DNA from: Piscibacillus salipiscarius JCM 13188
GTDB taxonomy: Bacteria > Bacillota > Bacilli > Bacillales > Alkalibacillaceae
NCBI RefSeq assembly: GCF_001311865.1
Contig: NZ_BBCD01000004.1
Location: 62,001 to 126,000 of the forward strand
Direction: 5' to 3'
DNA length: 64,000 nt
The notes below the pieces were generated by a model, which saw only the letters and a list, made by a program, of their open reading frames with translations, did no database searches and was not told the DNA's origin. This document shows, one piece after another, positions 27,495-38,837 of the stretch (positions within the stretch are counted from its first letter, which is position 1; each line of letters opens with the position of its first letter). The position numbers were made by a program, and so were the translations under genes.

Positions 27495-28814
27495 TTAGGC
27501 GAATGCCGTTAGTAGATACTGGTTAATCTTTGCTCTGATTTGTTCTACATGATTTGATTTATTTTCAATTTGGTCATGTTCTAACGCATACTCATACAAT
27601 TTCTTAAAATCTGTTTCTCCATTAACTATGTCTTTGCCAATCCCTTTTGGTAGCTAGAATAACGGTCGTCAATAATCCCTTCTAGCACTCGATCCTCAAG
27701 TAGTTTATGAGCTACTTTGAGGCCAACTGCGAAACTATCCATCCCAGCAATGTGAGCGTGGAATAAATCCTCATCAGCTATAGATCCACGTCTTAATTTG
27801 GCATCAAAGTTAAGACCACCTGTACCAAGCCCGCCGTTTTTTCAAGATCTCATACATAGCTAAAGTCGTGGAATATAAATCAGTTGGAAATTCATCCGTA
27901 TCCCAACCTAGAAGTAAATCGCCTTGGTTCGCATCCACCGAACCTAAGAGTCCATTTGCACGTGCATAATGTAGTTCATGTTCAAACGTATGACCAGCTA
28001 ATGTCGCATGGTTGGCTTCAATATTAAATTTAAAGTAGTCCTCTAATCCATAAGTTCTTAAAAAAGCAAGACCAGAAGCGACATCAAAGTCATACTGATG
28101 TTTCGTCGGCTCTTTCGGTTTTGGCTCAATTAAAAATTGACCGTCAAATCCAATTTCTTTAGCATAATCAACCGCCATATGGAAAAAGCGTCCCAAATTA
28201 TCTAACTCAAATTTCATGTCCGTATTAAGGAGGGTCTCATAACCTTCACGCCCTCCCCAGAACACGTAGTTTTGACCGCCTAATTCTTTACCAATCTCTA
28301 AACCCTTTTTAACTTTAGCTGCCGCAAAGGCAAACACATCTGCATTACTAGACGTTGCTGCTCCATGAGTAAAGCGGGGGTGTGTAAACATGTTTGCTGT
28401 ATTCCACAACAACTGGGTACGGCTATTCTTCATGTATTCTTTAATCATACCTACGATTTCATCTAAGTTATCAAACGTTTCCTTTAATGTATCGCCTTCT
28501 GGAGCCACATCAATATCATGAAAGCAAAAGTAAGGAACCTGCATTTTCTCAAAAAATTCAAATGCCGCTTCAACACGCGCCTTAGCACGGTCCATTCCAT
28601 CCAGGTGATCCCAAGAGCGAACCATCGTACCTGCACCAAATGGGTCTTCACCATTAGCTGTAAATGTATGCCAATAAGCAACGGAGAATCTTAACCACTC
28701 TTCCATTGTCTTGTCGCCAACTCGCTCACCTGGATTATAATATTTAAAAGCATATGGATTTTGGGACTGAATACCTTCGTATTTTACTTGTGGAAATTGT
28801 TCAAAATAACCCAT
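27495..28814 (-). CDS. xylA: Xylose isomerase (two frame breaks)
   Basis: Metal-dependent isomerase converting D-xylose to D-xylulose. It has catalytic [12 protein letters not shown] (His about residue 102), [27 protein letters not shown] and [19 protein letters not shown], all class II xylose isomerase signatures. Frames break near 27838 (an A6 run) and near 27640; the corrected protein is about 439 residues and ends QYLLTAFA at TAA 27495. A strong AGGGAGA site precedes ATG 28814. No copy of the 31-bp XylR operator is seen in its upstream region. Confidence 0.95.
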
Positions 28815-28911
28815 TACTCATTCTCCCTTTCTATTAAATAAATTTTTCACTAGTTCAAAATTTCGATATAATAGTTAAAAGACTTCTAGAAAATAAAGGG
28901 GATTCCAAGCG

Positions 28912-29525
28912 ATGAAACAGTTTATTCAATCAATCTACCAACTGACTAATTGGATTATGAGCCTTGTGTATATGAACCTTTTATGGGCTGTATTCACCTT
29001 ATTAGGCGGAGTGGTGCTTGGAATACTCCCTTCAACTGTTACGCTTTACGCCATATCTAAAAAGTGGATTCAAGGCGATTATAATTTCAAATTACACCAA
29101 GAGTTTTGGAAGCATTATAAGTATGTTTTCTTAACCTCAAACAAACTCATTTTAATCGTACTCCCTCTCATATTAATAGCATTTATTAACCTATTATTTA
29201 TTGTCGAGCAAGGAGCTTTTCAATTGGTACATCTACCTTTTGGGGAATCTCTTTCTTAGTTGGCATGACATTGTTATATATCATACCAACTTATAACACT
29301 TTTGATCTGCCACTATTAGGTATCTTAAAAAACGCTCTATTCATAATGCTCATCAGTCCGATTCAAAATCTGTTATTACTACTTAGTTTAGGTTCTTTAC
29401 TTGTCATCTACTATTTCATCCCTGGCATTGCTTTCTTTTTTAATGTTAGTGTCTTTGCCTGGCTCAACACGTTTTTTGTCATGGATGCTACGAAACAAGT
29501 TTTGGTGAAAAAGCAATCAGTTTGA
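28912..29525 (+). CDS. YesL-like DUF624 membrane protein (one frame break)
   Basis: A membrane protein of about 204 residues with five hydrophobic segments. It starts TNWIMSLVYMNLLWAVFTLLGG (residues about 12-33, core YMNLLWAVF), the hallmark of the YesL/DUF624 family common beside sugar-transport operons. The frame breaks near 29230-29262. It reads opposite to xylA and GH52 and sits between them. A TATAAT at 28867-28872 may be its -10. Function is unknown; a role with the neighbouring xylan transporter is contextual inference. Confidence 0.78.
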
Positions 29526-31624
29526 CTCATCCAACCACAGAATACTTGTCACACCACGCGGATAGTATTTACTTGCGGATATTTCACCATTTATAATTTG
29601 ATCACTCCAACTCCAAATGGATAAGGTAGGATGAGTTAACCATTGAACATGAGCGCGGTCAGCGGCTTGACCTTTTTCATCCCAAGATAATCCTAATATT
29701 TCCCTTGCAATATACTGATTAAGGTAAATCTTACTCAACCAAGAGTTTTGACTTGTTGAAGAAATCTTCCATCCACCATCTTCAAATAGACAGACACCTT
29801 TAACTAAAACAGTATTCAGATGACGTTTAAGGCTTTAATATATTGACCGAACTCACCTTCTTCGCTAACAGCATCTGTATCCCCTATATAGTAAGGGTAA
29901 ACAAGTCCTTCTATGGCAGGAATAATTCTAGATTGATTGTTTTTCTCGATGACAGCTGGAATGAAGCCTTCGTCAGTCACATGAGATACGATTGTATTTG
30001 AGCAATTTAAAGCTTGATCTTGGGCAACTTTTGCCAGTTCACCTTCCTCAAATTGTTCGAATAAATTTTTAAGCAAAACATAAGCAGCCCAAGTTTTACT
30101 TGCTAAGTAAATGTTGTTGCGACTTTGCCCTAATGAAATATCTAAACTATCATATGTCGTGATTTCCGCACCATTTTTCGTACGGGAAGAATCTAACCCC
30201 ATAATACCGTTTCGTTTAAACTCTTCTGGGTGATCACGATTTAATAGGCTTTCTAAGCACTCCTCAAAAACGACCTTTTTATCATTGAACCATTCAACAT
30301 CATTGGTTTTAATAACATATGTGGCAGCTGACAATACCCAATTAAGCAGCTCTTCATGCGTCATATGAGAAAAGCAACCATCAATGTTATATAACTCATA
30401 TACTGAATACTCAGGACGAGAAAATGTATTTGCGACGCCCATATCATGAGTAAAACTTCTCCCACCTGGGTGACTTTCATTTGAGTCCGGATATTTGACT
30501 TCGTCTACGTAGCTATAACGTTCAACATATAAGTCTAGAACATTTCTCATTACCCACGGATTCATCTTCAGCTCATAGAATAACTGATCAACCGTCAAAT
30601 CAAATGTATTCATCATGCGGTATTCGCCTTCATTGACCACCCATAAAGGCTTTCCATCTCGTTCTAACAGTTGTGTATTCCCATAGTAACTACGAATAGC
30701 GTGCGCCATCATAAATTTCTGATCATTATTTAAGGTAGAAGATTCAATTAATTGATTAGATTCTAAACATCGTTCTTTGAACTCATCAAAATGCTCTAAT
30801 ACATAGCTGGATACATCTTCAATATTATTAAATAACTTTGTGTAATAATATGTTGTATCTAAGCCTACCGTTGCCCAACCATCCCTAAAAAATGAAATAC
30901 AGATTGGATACGTTGCCACTTCACCAGCAGGAACATCAAATATAAGAGCACCTACTGTTCCAAGCCCAAATGTCCAATTGTCCTCATCACTTTCTAGCAA
31001 AATATCTTCCATACTAAAATGCATTGCAGATGTCGCTTGAGAGTCGTTTGTTGAGATGGCTGTCAATCTCCCTTGACCTACACCAACCAACGAACTTGTG
31101 TCATCTAATCGTCTCATTGAACTGTACGGATCATTTCCTTCATATCCAAAAACGCTCGTCTTGGTTTCTTACCATTTCGGTTATCAATCTTAAGTTCAGC
31201 AAAAACCGCTGGCACAGTCACCTTCTTAAGCTCATCTTCTGAAGCATGATTAGGCTCTGGAATTGGTTTAGCCTGAGTATAAACCGTAAAAGTTAAATCT
31301 CCTGCTTTCCAAGTATCGGACCCTAAGTTAAAATCACGTTTAATCTGATCTTTTTTAAACGCTTTAATGACATCTGGTTTATCTGGGTTAGGATCTGGAT
31401 TTTCGATATCAAATCTCAGACTCTCATCTTCCTTACCCTCAAAAATGGAAGAGTATCGTATCGGTTCTCGTCTTCTAACGATTCCAGCCCGATAAACACA
31501 CTTTTCGAGGAGGTTTTGCCATCTCTAAATCAAAACCACCGCCTGCTCCTGGGAAACCTAGAGTAAAACTTGCAAAAGACCCAATAGGTGAATGATGTGC
31601 ATTAAAAAACATATTTTCTGGCAT
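29517..31624 (-). CDS. GH52 beta-xylosidase (several frame breaks)
   Basis: Intracellular beta-xylosidase of glycoside hydrolase family 52, which splits xylobiose and short xylo-oligosaccharides. The N-terminus MPENMFFNAHHSPIGSFASF followed by TLGFPGAGGGFDLE is diagnostic, since GH52 is a small, highly conserved family. Inner fragments include GGRSFTHDMGVANTFSRPEY and MGLDSSRTKNGAEITTYDS. Frames break near 31480, near 29820 and at least once more. The corrected length of about 702 residues equals that of Geobacillus GH52 enzymes. There is no signal peptide, consistent with import of oligomers by the upstream ABC transporter. Confidence 0.92.
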
Positions 31625-31636
31625 ATTTCACTCCTC

Positions 31637-32460
31637 CTAACCTTTTAAAGCGCCTGCTGATATACCATCAATGATTTTGTTACTGAAAAAGATAAATGCA
31701 ATTAAAATTGGAATAACACTAATCATTAAAGTTGCACCAATAGCTCCCCAATCTGTCATATACTGACCGACAAAGTTTTGGATTCCTACGGTTAATGTTT
31801 TAAAACGATCAGAGCTAATAAATGTGTTAACAAAGACATATTCGTTCCAGTTAAAAATCATATTTATAATTACTGTCGTTGTAATAACAGGTGTTGTTAA
31901 AGGCAGAATCACAGTAAAAACATTCTATTAATAGAACAGCCATCCACAATGGCTGCTTCTTCAATCTCTCGAGGTAATGTGTAGTAAAAACCTAGCAAAA
32001 TCATCACTGTGATTGGTAGGTTGTAAGCTGTATATGTTAGAACAATTGATAACGGATGGTCGATTAAGTTAACTTCTAAAAACATTTTAAATAATGGAAT
32101 TAAAGAAGAATGTACTGGTATCATAAGACCTACCATAATAAGCCCTAATACCACACCATTTAACTTCCATTTCATTCTTGTAATCGCAAACGTCGCCATA
32201 CTTGCAATTAAGATAGTTAATATAATAGAAGACACTGTAATCCAAACACTGTTAAAAAAGTAGACACCAATATTCCCATCTGTCCATACCTTTAAGTAAT
32301 TCTCCCATTTCGGATCTTCCGGAAGAGCAAATGGAGATTTACCAAAGATTTCGTTAGTATCTTTTAGCGAGAACTTTAATAACCAAACTAACGGATAAAT
32401 CTGAAAGACAGCCACGATTGCTAAAAATAAATATAGTAAGAAATACAATATTTTACGCAT
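31637..32460 (-). CDS. Sugar ABC transporter permease, MalG-type (one frame break)
   Basis: Inner-membrane subunit of a carbohydrate uptake (CUT1) transporter, about 274 residues and six helices. The EAA loop is EEAAIVDGCSINRMFF, and the frame breaks exactly there, near 31910. The final KIIDGISAGALKG is typical. It follows the first permease by 14 bp and precedes the GH52 gene by 12 bp, so it is one transcription unit. The substrate is probably xylo-oligosaccharide, from context. Confidence 0.9.
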
Positions 32461-32474
32461 AGTAAAGTTCACTC

Positions 32475-33352
32475 CTAATATTGAACTTCGTCGTTTTCAT
32501 GAGAGGTCAGTTTTCTTATGATATACGTCGTGATGAGCGTGATAATCAGTAAGAAGAAAGCTATCGCACTACCATAGCCAAAATTATTACTACTAAAAGC
32601 TTCTTTATACATGTAAGAGGCCATAACCTCACTATGACCATTAGGACCGCCACCAGTCATAACCCAAATTAAGTCGAAATACTTTAATGACCCGACAATA
32701 GCTAAGACAATGGTGACCTTAATAATCCCAGCAATTAAAGGCAACTTGACCTTAAGTGCGATTTGCAGAGGTGAAGCCCCATCAATACGGGCTGCTTCAA
32801 TTAATTCATTAGGTACATTCTTTAATGCCGCATAATAAATCAAAATGTAAAAACCAGCGTACTGCCATAAATTGGTATGAAAATGGCATATAGGACAATC
32901 TGTGGGTCAGCTAACCAATCTGGTGTATTCTCTATTCCAAAAAACCTAAAAACTATTTAACATCCCATTGGAAGGATGGTAAATCTTCAGCCACAACTGA
33001 GCGATAGCTACTGATGATAACAACATAGGAATCAAATAAACTTTCCTTAAAAAATCGCTACCCTTAATTTTAGAATCTAGAATCATTGAAATTAGTAGAT
33101 AAATAACTAAGCTGGCTGTCGAGAAGACAGCTAATAAAAACGAATGAAAAACACTGTCCCAAAACTTTTTATCCACTAATAATTCTTTATAGTTTTCAAG
33201 CCCAATGAAAGTCATTGACCCTATTCCACTCCAATCCATCAGACCATAATACCCAGTCAGTACGATTGGAACGAAAATAAAGACTGAAACCATAAGAAGT
33301 GCCGGTAGGATATAGAGAGCAATCATAATTTGTTCGACATAACTTTATCCAT
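32475..33352 (-). CDS. Sugar ABC transporter permease, MalF/UgpA-type (several frame breaks)
   Basis: First membrane subunit of the CUT1 transporter, about 292 residues. The likely start is ATG 33352 (MDKVMSNKLMIALYILPALL after one correction near 33328). Other segments are LVLTGYYGLMDW-like helices, FLRKVYLIPMLLSSVAIAQLW and the EAA loop NELIEAARIDGASPLQIALK. Two or more breaks lie near 32850-32945. It is preceded by GAAGGG and follows a hairpin after the binding-protein gene. Confidence 0.87.
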
Positions 33353-33383
33353 TAGGAATCGCCCTTCTTTTATGTATTAGTGG

Positions 33384-33417
33384 AAAAGGAACATACCAAC
33401 TTTGGCATGCCCTTTTC
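33384..33417 (-). terminator. Hairpin between binding-protein and permease genes
   Basis: An imperfect stem pairs AAAAGGGCATGCC with GGTATGTTCCTTTT around CAAAGTT on the minus strand. It lies between the abundant binding-protein gene and the permease gene, where such structures usually raise the ratio of binding protein to permease. Confidence 0.6.
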
Positions 33418-33427
33418 AATATTATTC

Positions 33428-34711
33428 TTACTCCATCGCTGCCTCATGTTCTTCTGCGAATTCTTCAGGTGATACTTCGTTACCAAACAGTCCCTGAATA
33501 AGATCTAGATGTGTCTGAGCTGCATCAGGTGACATTTGAACATCAGCAAATAATGTAATATTACTTGCATTATTTAGGTCATTTAATACATCAATGTACA
33601 TTTGATGTAATTCAACTTCATCTGTGTCAACTTTTGTTGCTGGAATAACACCCGCATTTGATACAGCATCTTCTCCCCAGTTTTCAACAAAGTACTGAAC
33701 AAATTCTTTCGCTTCATCTTTAACTTCGGAATTTTCAGATACAAATAACCCAACACCTGGACCACCTACAAAGCTGCTTGGATCTCCGTTTCCATTAACC
33801 GTAGGAAACTTGAAATAATCAATTGAATCCCTAACTTCTTGCGGAACATCTTCACTTGTTGTGTAATTAGGAAGATCCCACGAACCAATTAAGTACATGG
33901 CAGCTTGTTCATTGATAAACATGCTCTTCGCTTCTTGGTCACCTAATCCGTTATAACCTTTAATGAACGCATTCTTATCAACTAAATTCTGAATTTCTTC
34001 AGCTGCACTAACAAAGGCTTCATTCGTAAAGCTTTCATCACCATTAATGGCATCTGTTAATAATGTTGGTCCACCAATTCGATCAGCTAAGTACATGTAC
34101 CACAATGAACCTGTCCAGGCATCCTTATTTCCTAAAGCAATTGGTGCTACGTCATTTTCCCTTAACACCTCAACGACATTTACGAACTCTTCATAGGTCT
34201 TTGGCGCCTCTAACCCATGCTCTTCAAAAATTGCCTGGTTATAAAAGACTGGAGCGATGTTTAATTCTAAAGGCAGACCATAAGCCGTGTCCTCAAAACT
34301 ATAAGCATCAACAGTACCCGGAACAAATAGGTCACCAAATTCACCATCTAAGATATCGTTTAAGGATGCGAATTGACCTCCTTCAACAAATGGTTCCATG
34401 TAACCTGCAGCCCAAGTCATCCCGACATCAGGAAGTTCATCTGATGATGATAATACTTGAACTTTTTCCTTATACTGTTCATTACTTAATACTTCTAAGT
34501 CAATCGTTACTCCAGGATTTTCACTTTCGAAACCTTCTATGATGTCGTTAACAATATTGTGATGAGCCGTTGAATTCCCTTCAGGCCATAAATGCATAAA
34601 TTCAATGACTTTCCCATCACCATTACTTTCCTCTCCCTCATTCGAACAAGCAGTTAACACTAAGAAGCACGACATAATCAAAACCATCAATGAAACCGCT
34701 TTCCTTTTCAT
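33428..34711 (-). CDS. Xylo-oligosaccharide-type sugar ABC transporter binding lipoprotein
   Basis: A 427-residue family 1 extracellular solute-binding protein. The signal peptide ends with the lipobox LTAC (Cys about residue 22) and an acidic linker. Landmarks are VIEFMHLWPEGNS, ELPDVGMTWAAGYMEPF, GLPLELNIAPVFYNQAIF, MYLIGSWDLPNY and SFVGGPGVGLF. The frame is intact. It is the first gene of the operon, divergent from xylR, with a promoter and operator upstream. Xylose oligomers are the likely ligand given the GH52 and GH10 genes. Confidence 0.9.
   Translation of the reverse strand: MKRKAVSLMVLIMSCFLVLTACSNEGEESNGDGKVIEFMHLWPEGNSTAHHNIVNDIIEGFESENPGVTIDLEVLSNEQYKEKVQVLSSSDELPDVGMTWAAGYMEPFVEGGQFASLNDILDGEFGDLFVPGTVDAYSFEDTAYGLPLELNIAPVFYNQAIFEEHGLEAPKTYEEFVNVVEVLRENDVAPIALGNKDAWTGSLWYMYLADRIGGPTLLTDAINGDESFTNEAFVSAAEEIQNLVDKNAFIKGYNGLGDQEAKSMFINEQAAMYLIGSWDLPNYTTSEDVPQEVRDSIDYFKFPTVNGNGDPSSFVGGPGVGLFVSENSEVKDEAKEFVQYFVENWGEDAVSNAGVIPATKVDTDEVELHQMYIDVLNDLNNASNITLFADVQMSPDAAQTHLDLIQGLFGNEVSPEEFAEEHEAAME
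34690..34704 (-). promoter_or_regulatory. Catabolite-responsive element (cre) in the binding-protein gene start
   Basis: The sequence ATGAAACCGCTTTCC fits the CcpA box WTGNAANCGNWNNCW at 14 of 15 positions. It lies in the first codons of the operon's first gene, where CcpA would block elongation, much as in B. subtilis xyl genes. Confidence 0.65.
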
Positions 34712-34752
34712 CCTAAAAAATCCCCCTTGAAAAAATTCTGAATTTTAACTAA

Positions 34753-34797
34753 AGTATAACAATACCAACTTAGTTTGTCTAGTGGCTAAACAAAGTT
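34753..34797 (-). promoter_or_regulatory. Promoter and XylR operator of the xylan transport operon
   Basis: On the minus strand a TAGACA -35 (34776-34781) and TATACT -10 (34753-34758) are 17 bp apart. The 31-bp operator 34767-34797 (arms AACTTAGTTTG and AAACAAAGTT) overlaps the -35. It is nearly identical to the site at 37125-37155 and resembles Bacillus xyl operators. On the plus strand a TATAAT at 34822-34827 probably starts xylR. Confidence 0.83.
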
Positions 34798-34860
34798 ATT
34801 TAAATATTTTAAATTTGATAGTATAATAAGCATTAATCAAAGTTGTTAAAGGAGATTAAC

Positions 34861-36068
34861 ATGTATAATTTCAGTAGTAAGACGTTTAATCAATATGAAG
34901 TCAAAAAGGGAAACAAATCACTAGTGCTTGAGGCAATTAAAAACTATTCCCCCCATTTCTCGGGCATCCATTGCAGAAAGAACTCAACTTAATAAAGGAA
35001 CTGTCTCTTCTTTAGTTAACGAACTAGTGGAAGATAAGATCGTAACTGAAACAGGTCCAGGGCAATCATCTGGCGGCAGACGTCCGATTATGCTTCTATT
35101 CAATTCAAACGCTGGCTATTCAATAGGAATAGATATCGGCGTAAATTATTTATTAGGTATATTAACCAATCTAAATGGTGAGATCTTGACTGAAAAGAAA
35201 ATTACCCTAAACGACCACGATTTTAAAAAACGTCATGGCTCAAGTTCGTTCCATTGTTGATCACCTTAAAACTAGTATACAGCCTACTCCTTACGGTTTA
35301 GTTGGAATTGGTGTCGGTGTTCCTGGCGTTGTTCACAAGAACGGAACTGTATTATTAGCTCCAAATCTAGGGTGGAGTAACGCTCCATTAAAAGAGCATA
35401 TGGAAAGTACATTCAAGGTTCCTGTAACGATTGAAAACGAAGCAAATGCTGGCGCATACGGAGAAAAAATTTACGGCGTTGGGAAAGGACACGATAACAT
35501 CGCCTACATTAGTGCAGGAATCGGTATTGGAGTTGGACTCATTATAAATGGTCAGCTGTACAAAGGTGACAACGGCTTTTCTGGAGAGATGGGGCATATG
35601 ACCATTGAGTTAGATGGTAAACTGTGCAGATGTGGTAATCGTGGGTGCTGGGAGCTTTACGCTTCAGAACAAACAATTATCGAAAAAGCGATGGAGTCAG
35701 GAATTTCAAAAGAAGAAGCAACACTTGAAAATCTCACACATTTAGCAGAACAAGGAAACGCCATGGCTAATCAAATCTTTTCTGATATAGGTGAACTGCT
35801 CGGAATAGGAATTACTAATATTATCAACACGTTTAATCCAGAACAAATCATTATCGGTAATCGCTTAGCTATGGCTAACAATTGGATCAAGCCTTCATTG
35901 GACCGAAAACTAAAGCACAACTTACTCTCTTTTTTCCATGACGATCTATCGCTTCAATTTTCAACATTAAATAGTTATTCTGCTTCACTGGGAGTCAGTG
36001 CTTTTACCATTGAAAATTTTCTAATGATTAGTTTAACGAACGGGACAAATATGACATTTGGGTGGTAA
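34861..36068 (+). CDS. xylR: ROK-family xylose repressor (two frame breaks)
   Basis: A transcription repressor of about 402 residues. The N-terminal helix-turn-helix is ISRASIAERTQLNKGTVSSL, followed by a sugar-kinase-like ROK domain with GIDIGVNYLLGI, VGVPGVV, ENEANAGAYGE and the zinc motif CRCGNRGCWE. AAAGGAG precedes ATG 34861. Frames break at a C6 run near 34960 and near 35232, at KKR. It is divergent from the transport operon and upstream of galM and xynA. It should leave its operators when xylose binds. Confidence 0.92.
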
Positions 36069-36071
36069 ATT

Positions 36072-37091
36072 ATGGAAATCGAACAACGAAACGTTCTCAA
36101 TAAATGGACGGAGTATACATTGACCAATGACCATGGAATATCAATTAGTCTTTTGAACTATGGTGCCACTATTACCAAATGGTTAGCTCCAGATCAAAAC
36201 GGAAATCTCAAAAATATTGTTTTAGTTATGATGATTACGAAATGTATGAAGAGAACCCATTATTTTTAGGGGCTGTCATCGGAAGAGTCGCAGGTCGCAT
36301 TAAGGAATCAACTTTTTCAATAGGCAATAACACTTATAACCTTGAGAAAAATGATGGTCAACATCACTTGCATGGTGGAAGCAAAGGATTGCACCACCAC
36401 TTGTGGGAGGCAACGTCTTTCGCAAAAGAAAATGCCGTTAGCGTTAAAATGAAAACTAAAGCAAATAGATCAGAAGACGGATATCCTGGGAATGTTGATA
36501 TAATAGTGACTTATACGCTTTCAAAACGACAATCAATTAACGATTGAATACGAAGGACATCCAAATCAAGAAACACCAATAGCTTTAACTAATCATACTT
36601 ATTTCAACTTAACGGGCAATGCGAAACAAACGGCCGAGAATCATCATGTAACGTTCACTTCTTCCAAGATGCTTGAACTAAACTCAGACTTAATCCCAAC
36701 AGGGCAATTACTCGATGCTAGTAATACCTTTGATTTCACCCAAGGTCGGACTTTAAAAGAAGGAATGTTGTCTAAGCATGAACAGCATCAAATAGCTGGT
36801 GGAGGCTATGATCACTACTTTATATTTGATGAGAACCCAACTATTCAAGTTGTAGAACCACAATCAGGACGTCGGTTGTTAATCGAGACAAATCAGCCAG
36901 GAATGATTTTATACTCTGGAAATAATATTGATGATCAAGTTCAGGTTAATCAACAAACTGGCAAAAAGTATTTAGGTGTATGCTTTGAGACACAAGCACA
37001 CCCCGCAAGTCTACATGGGGCACCATTACCACCGATCTTGACTTCACAAAGATACTATCAACGAACTACTTATACAGTTCTAACTAGTTAA
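36072..37091 (+). CDS. Aldose 1-epimerase (two frame breaks)
   Basis: Galactose mutarotase-type enzyme of about 339 residues interconverting alpha and beta anomers of sugars such as xylose. It has the N-terminal GISISLLNYGATITKW, IGRVAGRI, HHLHGGSKGLHHHLW, the catalytic His region ALTNHTYFNLTG and the catalytic Glu region LGVCFETQAHPAS. Frames break near 36220 and near 36530-36545. It begins three bases after xylR, so the two are cotranscribed. It would speed xylose entry into xylose isomerase. Confidence 0.92.
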
Positions 37092-37124
37092 ATAACACTA
37101 TTACAATTGACTTATTTTTATAAA

Positions 37125-37168
37125 AACTTTGTTCATCCAATGGACAAATTAAGTTTCGCCAGTATAAT
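37125..37168 (+). promoter_or_regulatory. Promoter and XylR operator of the GH10 xylanase gene
   Basis: The 31-bp operator 37125-37155 (arms AACTTTGTTC and GACAAATTAAGTT) matches the inverted 34767-34797 site at all but about six positions. It overlaps a TGGACA -35 (37141-37146); a TATAAT -10 follows at 37163-37168 (16-bp spacing). The layout is the same as at the transport operon. Confidence 0.83.
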
Positions 37169-37295
37169 GAAAAATAGATTTAGACAGAAAATTTCGATAA
37201 ACACCTCTCTTCATAAGGGCTACTTTAATATGAAAGGAGGTTTATTTTGCAGCAATAATGTAAGCCCTTTCATAACTTTAAAAGGAGTTGTTTTG

Positions 37296-38452
<1,157 letters not shown>

Positions 38453-38455
38453 GCA

Positions 38456-38481
38456 AAACCACCCGTGCGAACGGGTGGTTT
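38456..38481 (+). terminator. Terminator of the xylanase gene
   Basis: An 11-bp perfect stem AAACCACCCGT / ACGGGTGGTTT with loop GCGA lies three bases after the stop. The T tract is short. Confidence 0.85.
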
Positions 38482-38535
38482 GATAGTTTATTACTGCTAA
38501 GTATAGAGAGAGAATCTAGCACTATTTAATGATTT

Positions 38536-38709
38536 TTAAATAGTATAAAAGAACACAACTACCGCGACCAACTGAGCTACAAAACTGACCTGCATGTAAA
38601 TAAAAGCCATCTTGGCATTATCTTTCTTTCTAGCGTAGTGTCGACTAACTAGCCAAGCGACACCTGCTAATAGCACTAATAAAAGAAATAATATCTTCAG
38701 TGGTTCCAT
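38536..38709 (-). CDS. Small membrane protein, 57 residues
   Basis: The frame starts MEPLKILFLLLVLLAGVAWL and has two hydrophobic helices (residues 5-21 and 40-56) around a basic loop SRHYARKKDNAK. ATG 38709 has AAAGGGGG upstream. The C-terminus lies next to an AT-rich hairpin at 38521-38544. Family unknown; similar two-helix proteins occur in Bacillaceae. Confidence 0.5.
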   Translation of the reverse strand: MEPLKILFLLLVLLAGVAWLVSRHYARKKDNAKMAFIYMQVSFVAQLVAVVVFFYTI

Positions 38710-38837
38710 TTAACATGCCCCCTTTACGAATTTATAGTATATTCTTATTCGCCTTAGGCACTAAATATGGTGGCATTTTTTCTCTAAGTTCCCAGATGAA
38801 GAAAGTAGTAAAAACCCCTACTAGTCCTAAATATCAA

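Noticed and set aside
34861-36068. Glucokinase or another ROK sugar kinase
   Set aside because: The N-terminal helix-turn-helix and the divergent operator-bearing promoter identify it as a repressor.
38566-38580. tRNA-like D-arm (GTAGCTCAGTTGGTC on the minus strand)
   Set aside because: It lies inside a small membrane-protein reading frame. No anticodon arm, T-arm (GGTTCGAATCC type) or 7-bp acceptor stem surrounds it.
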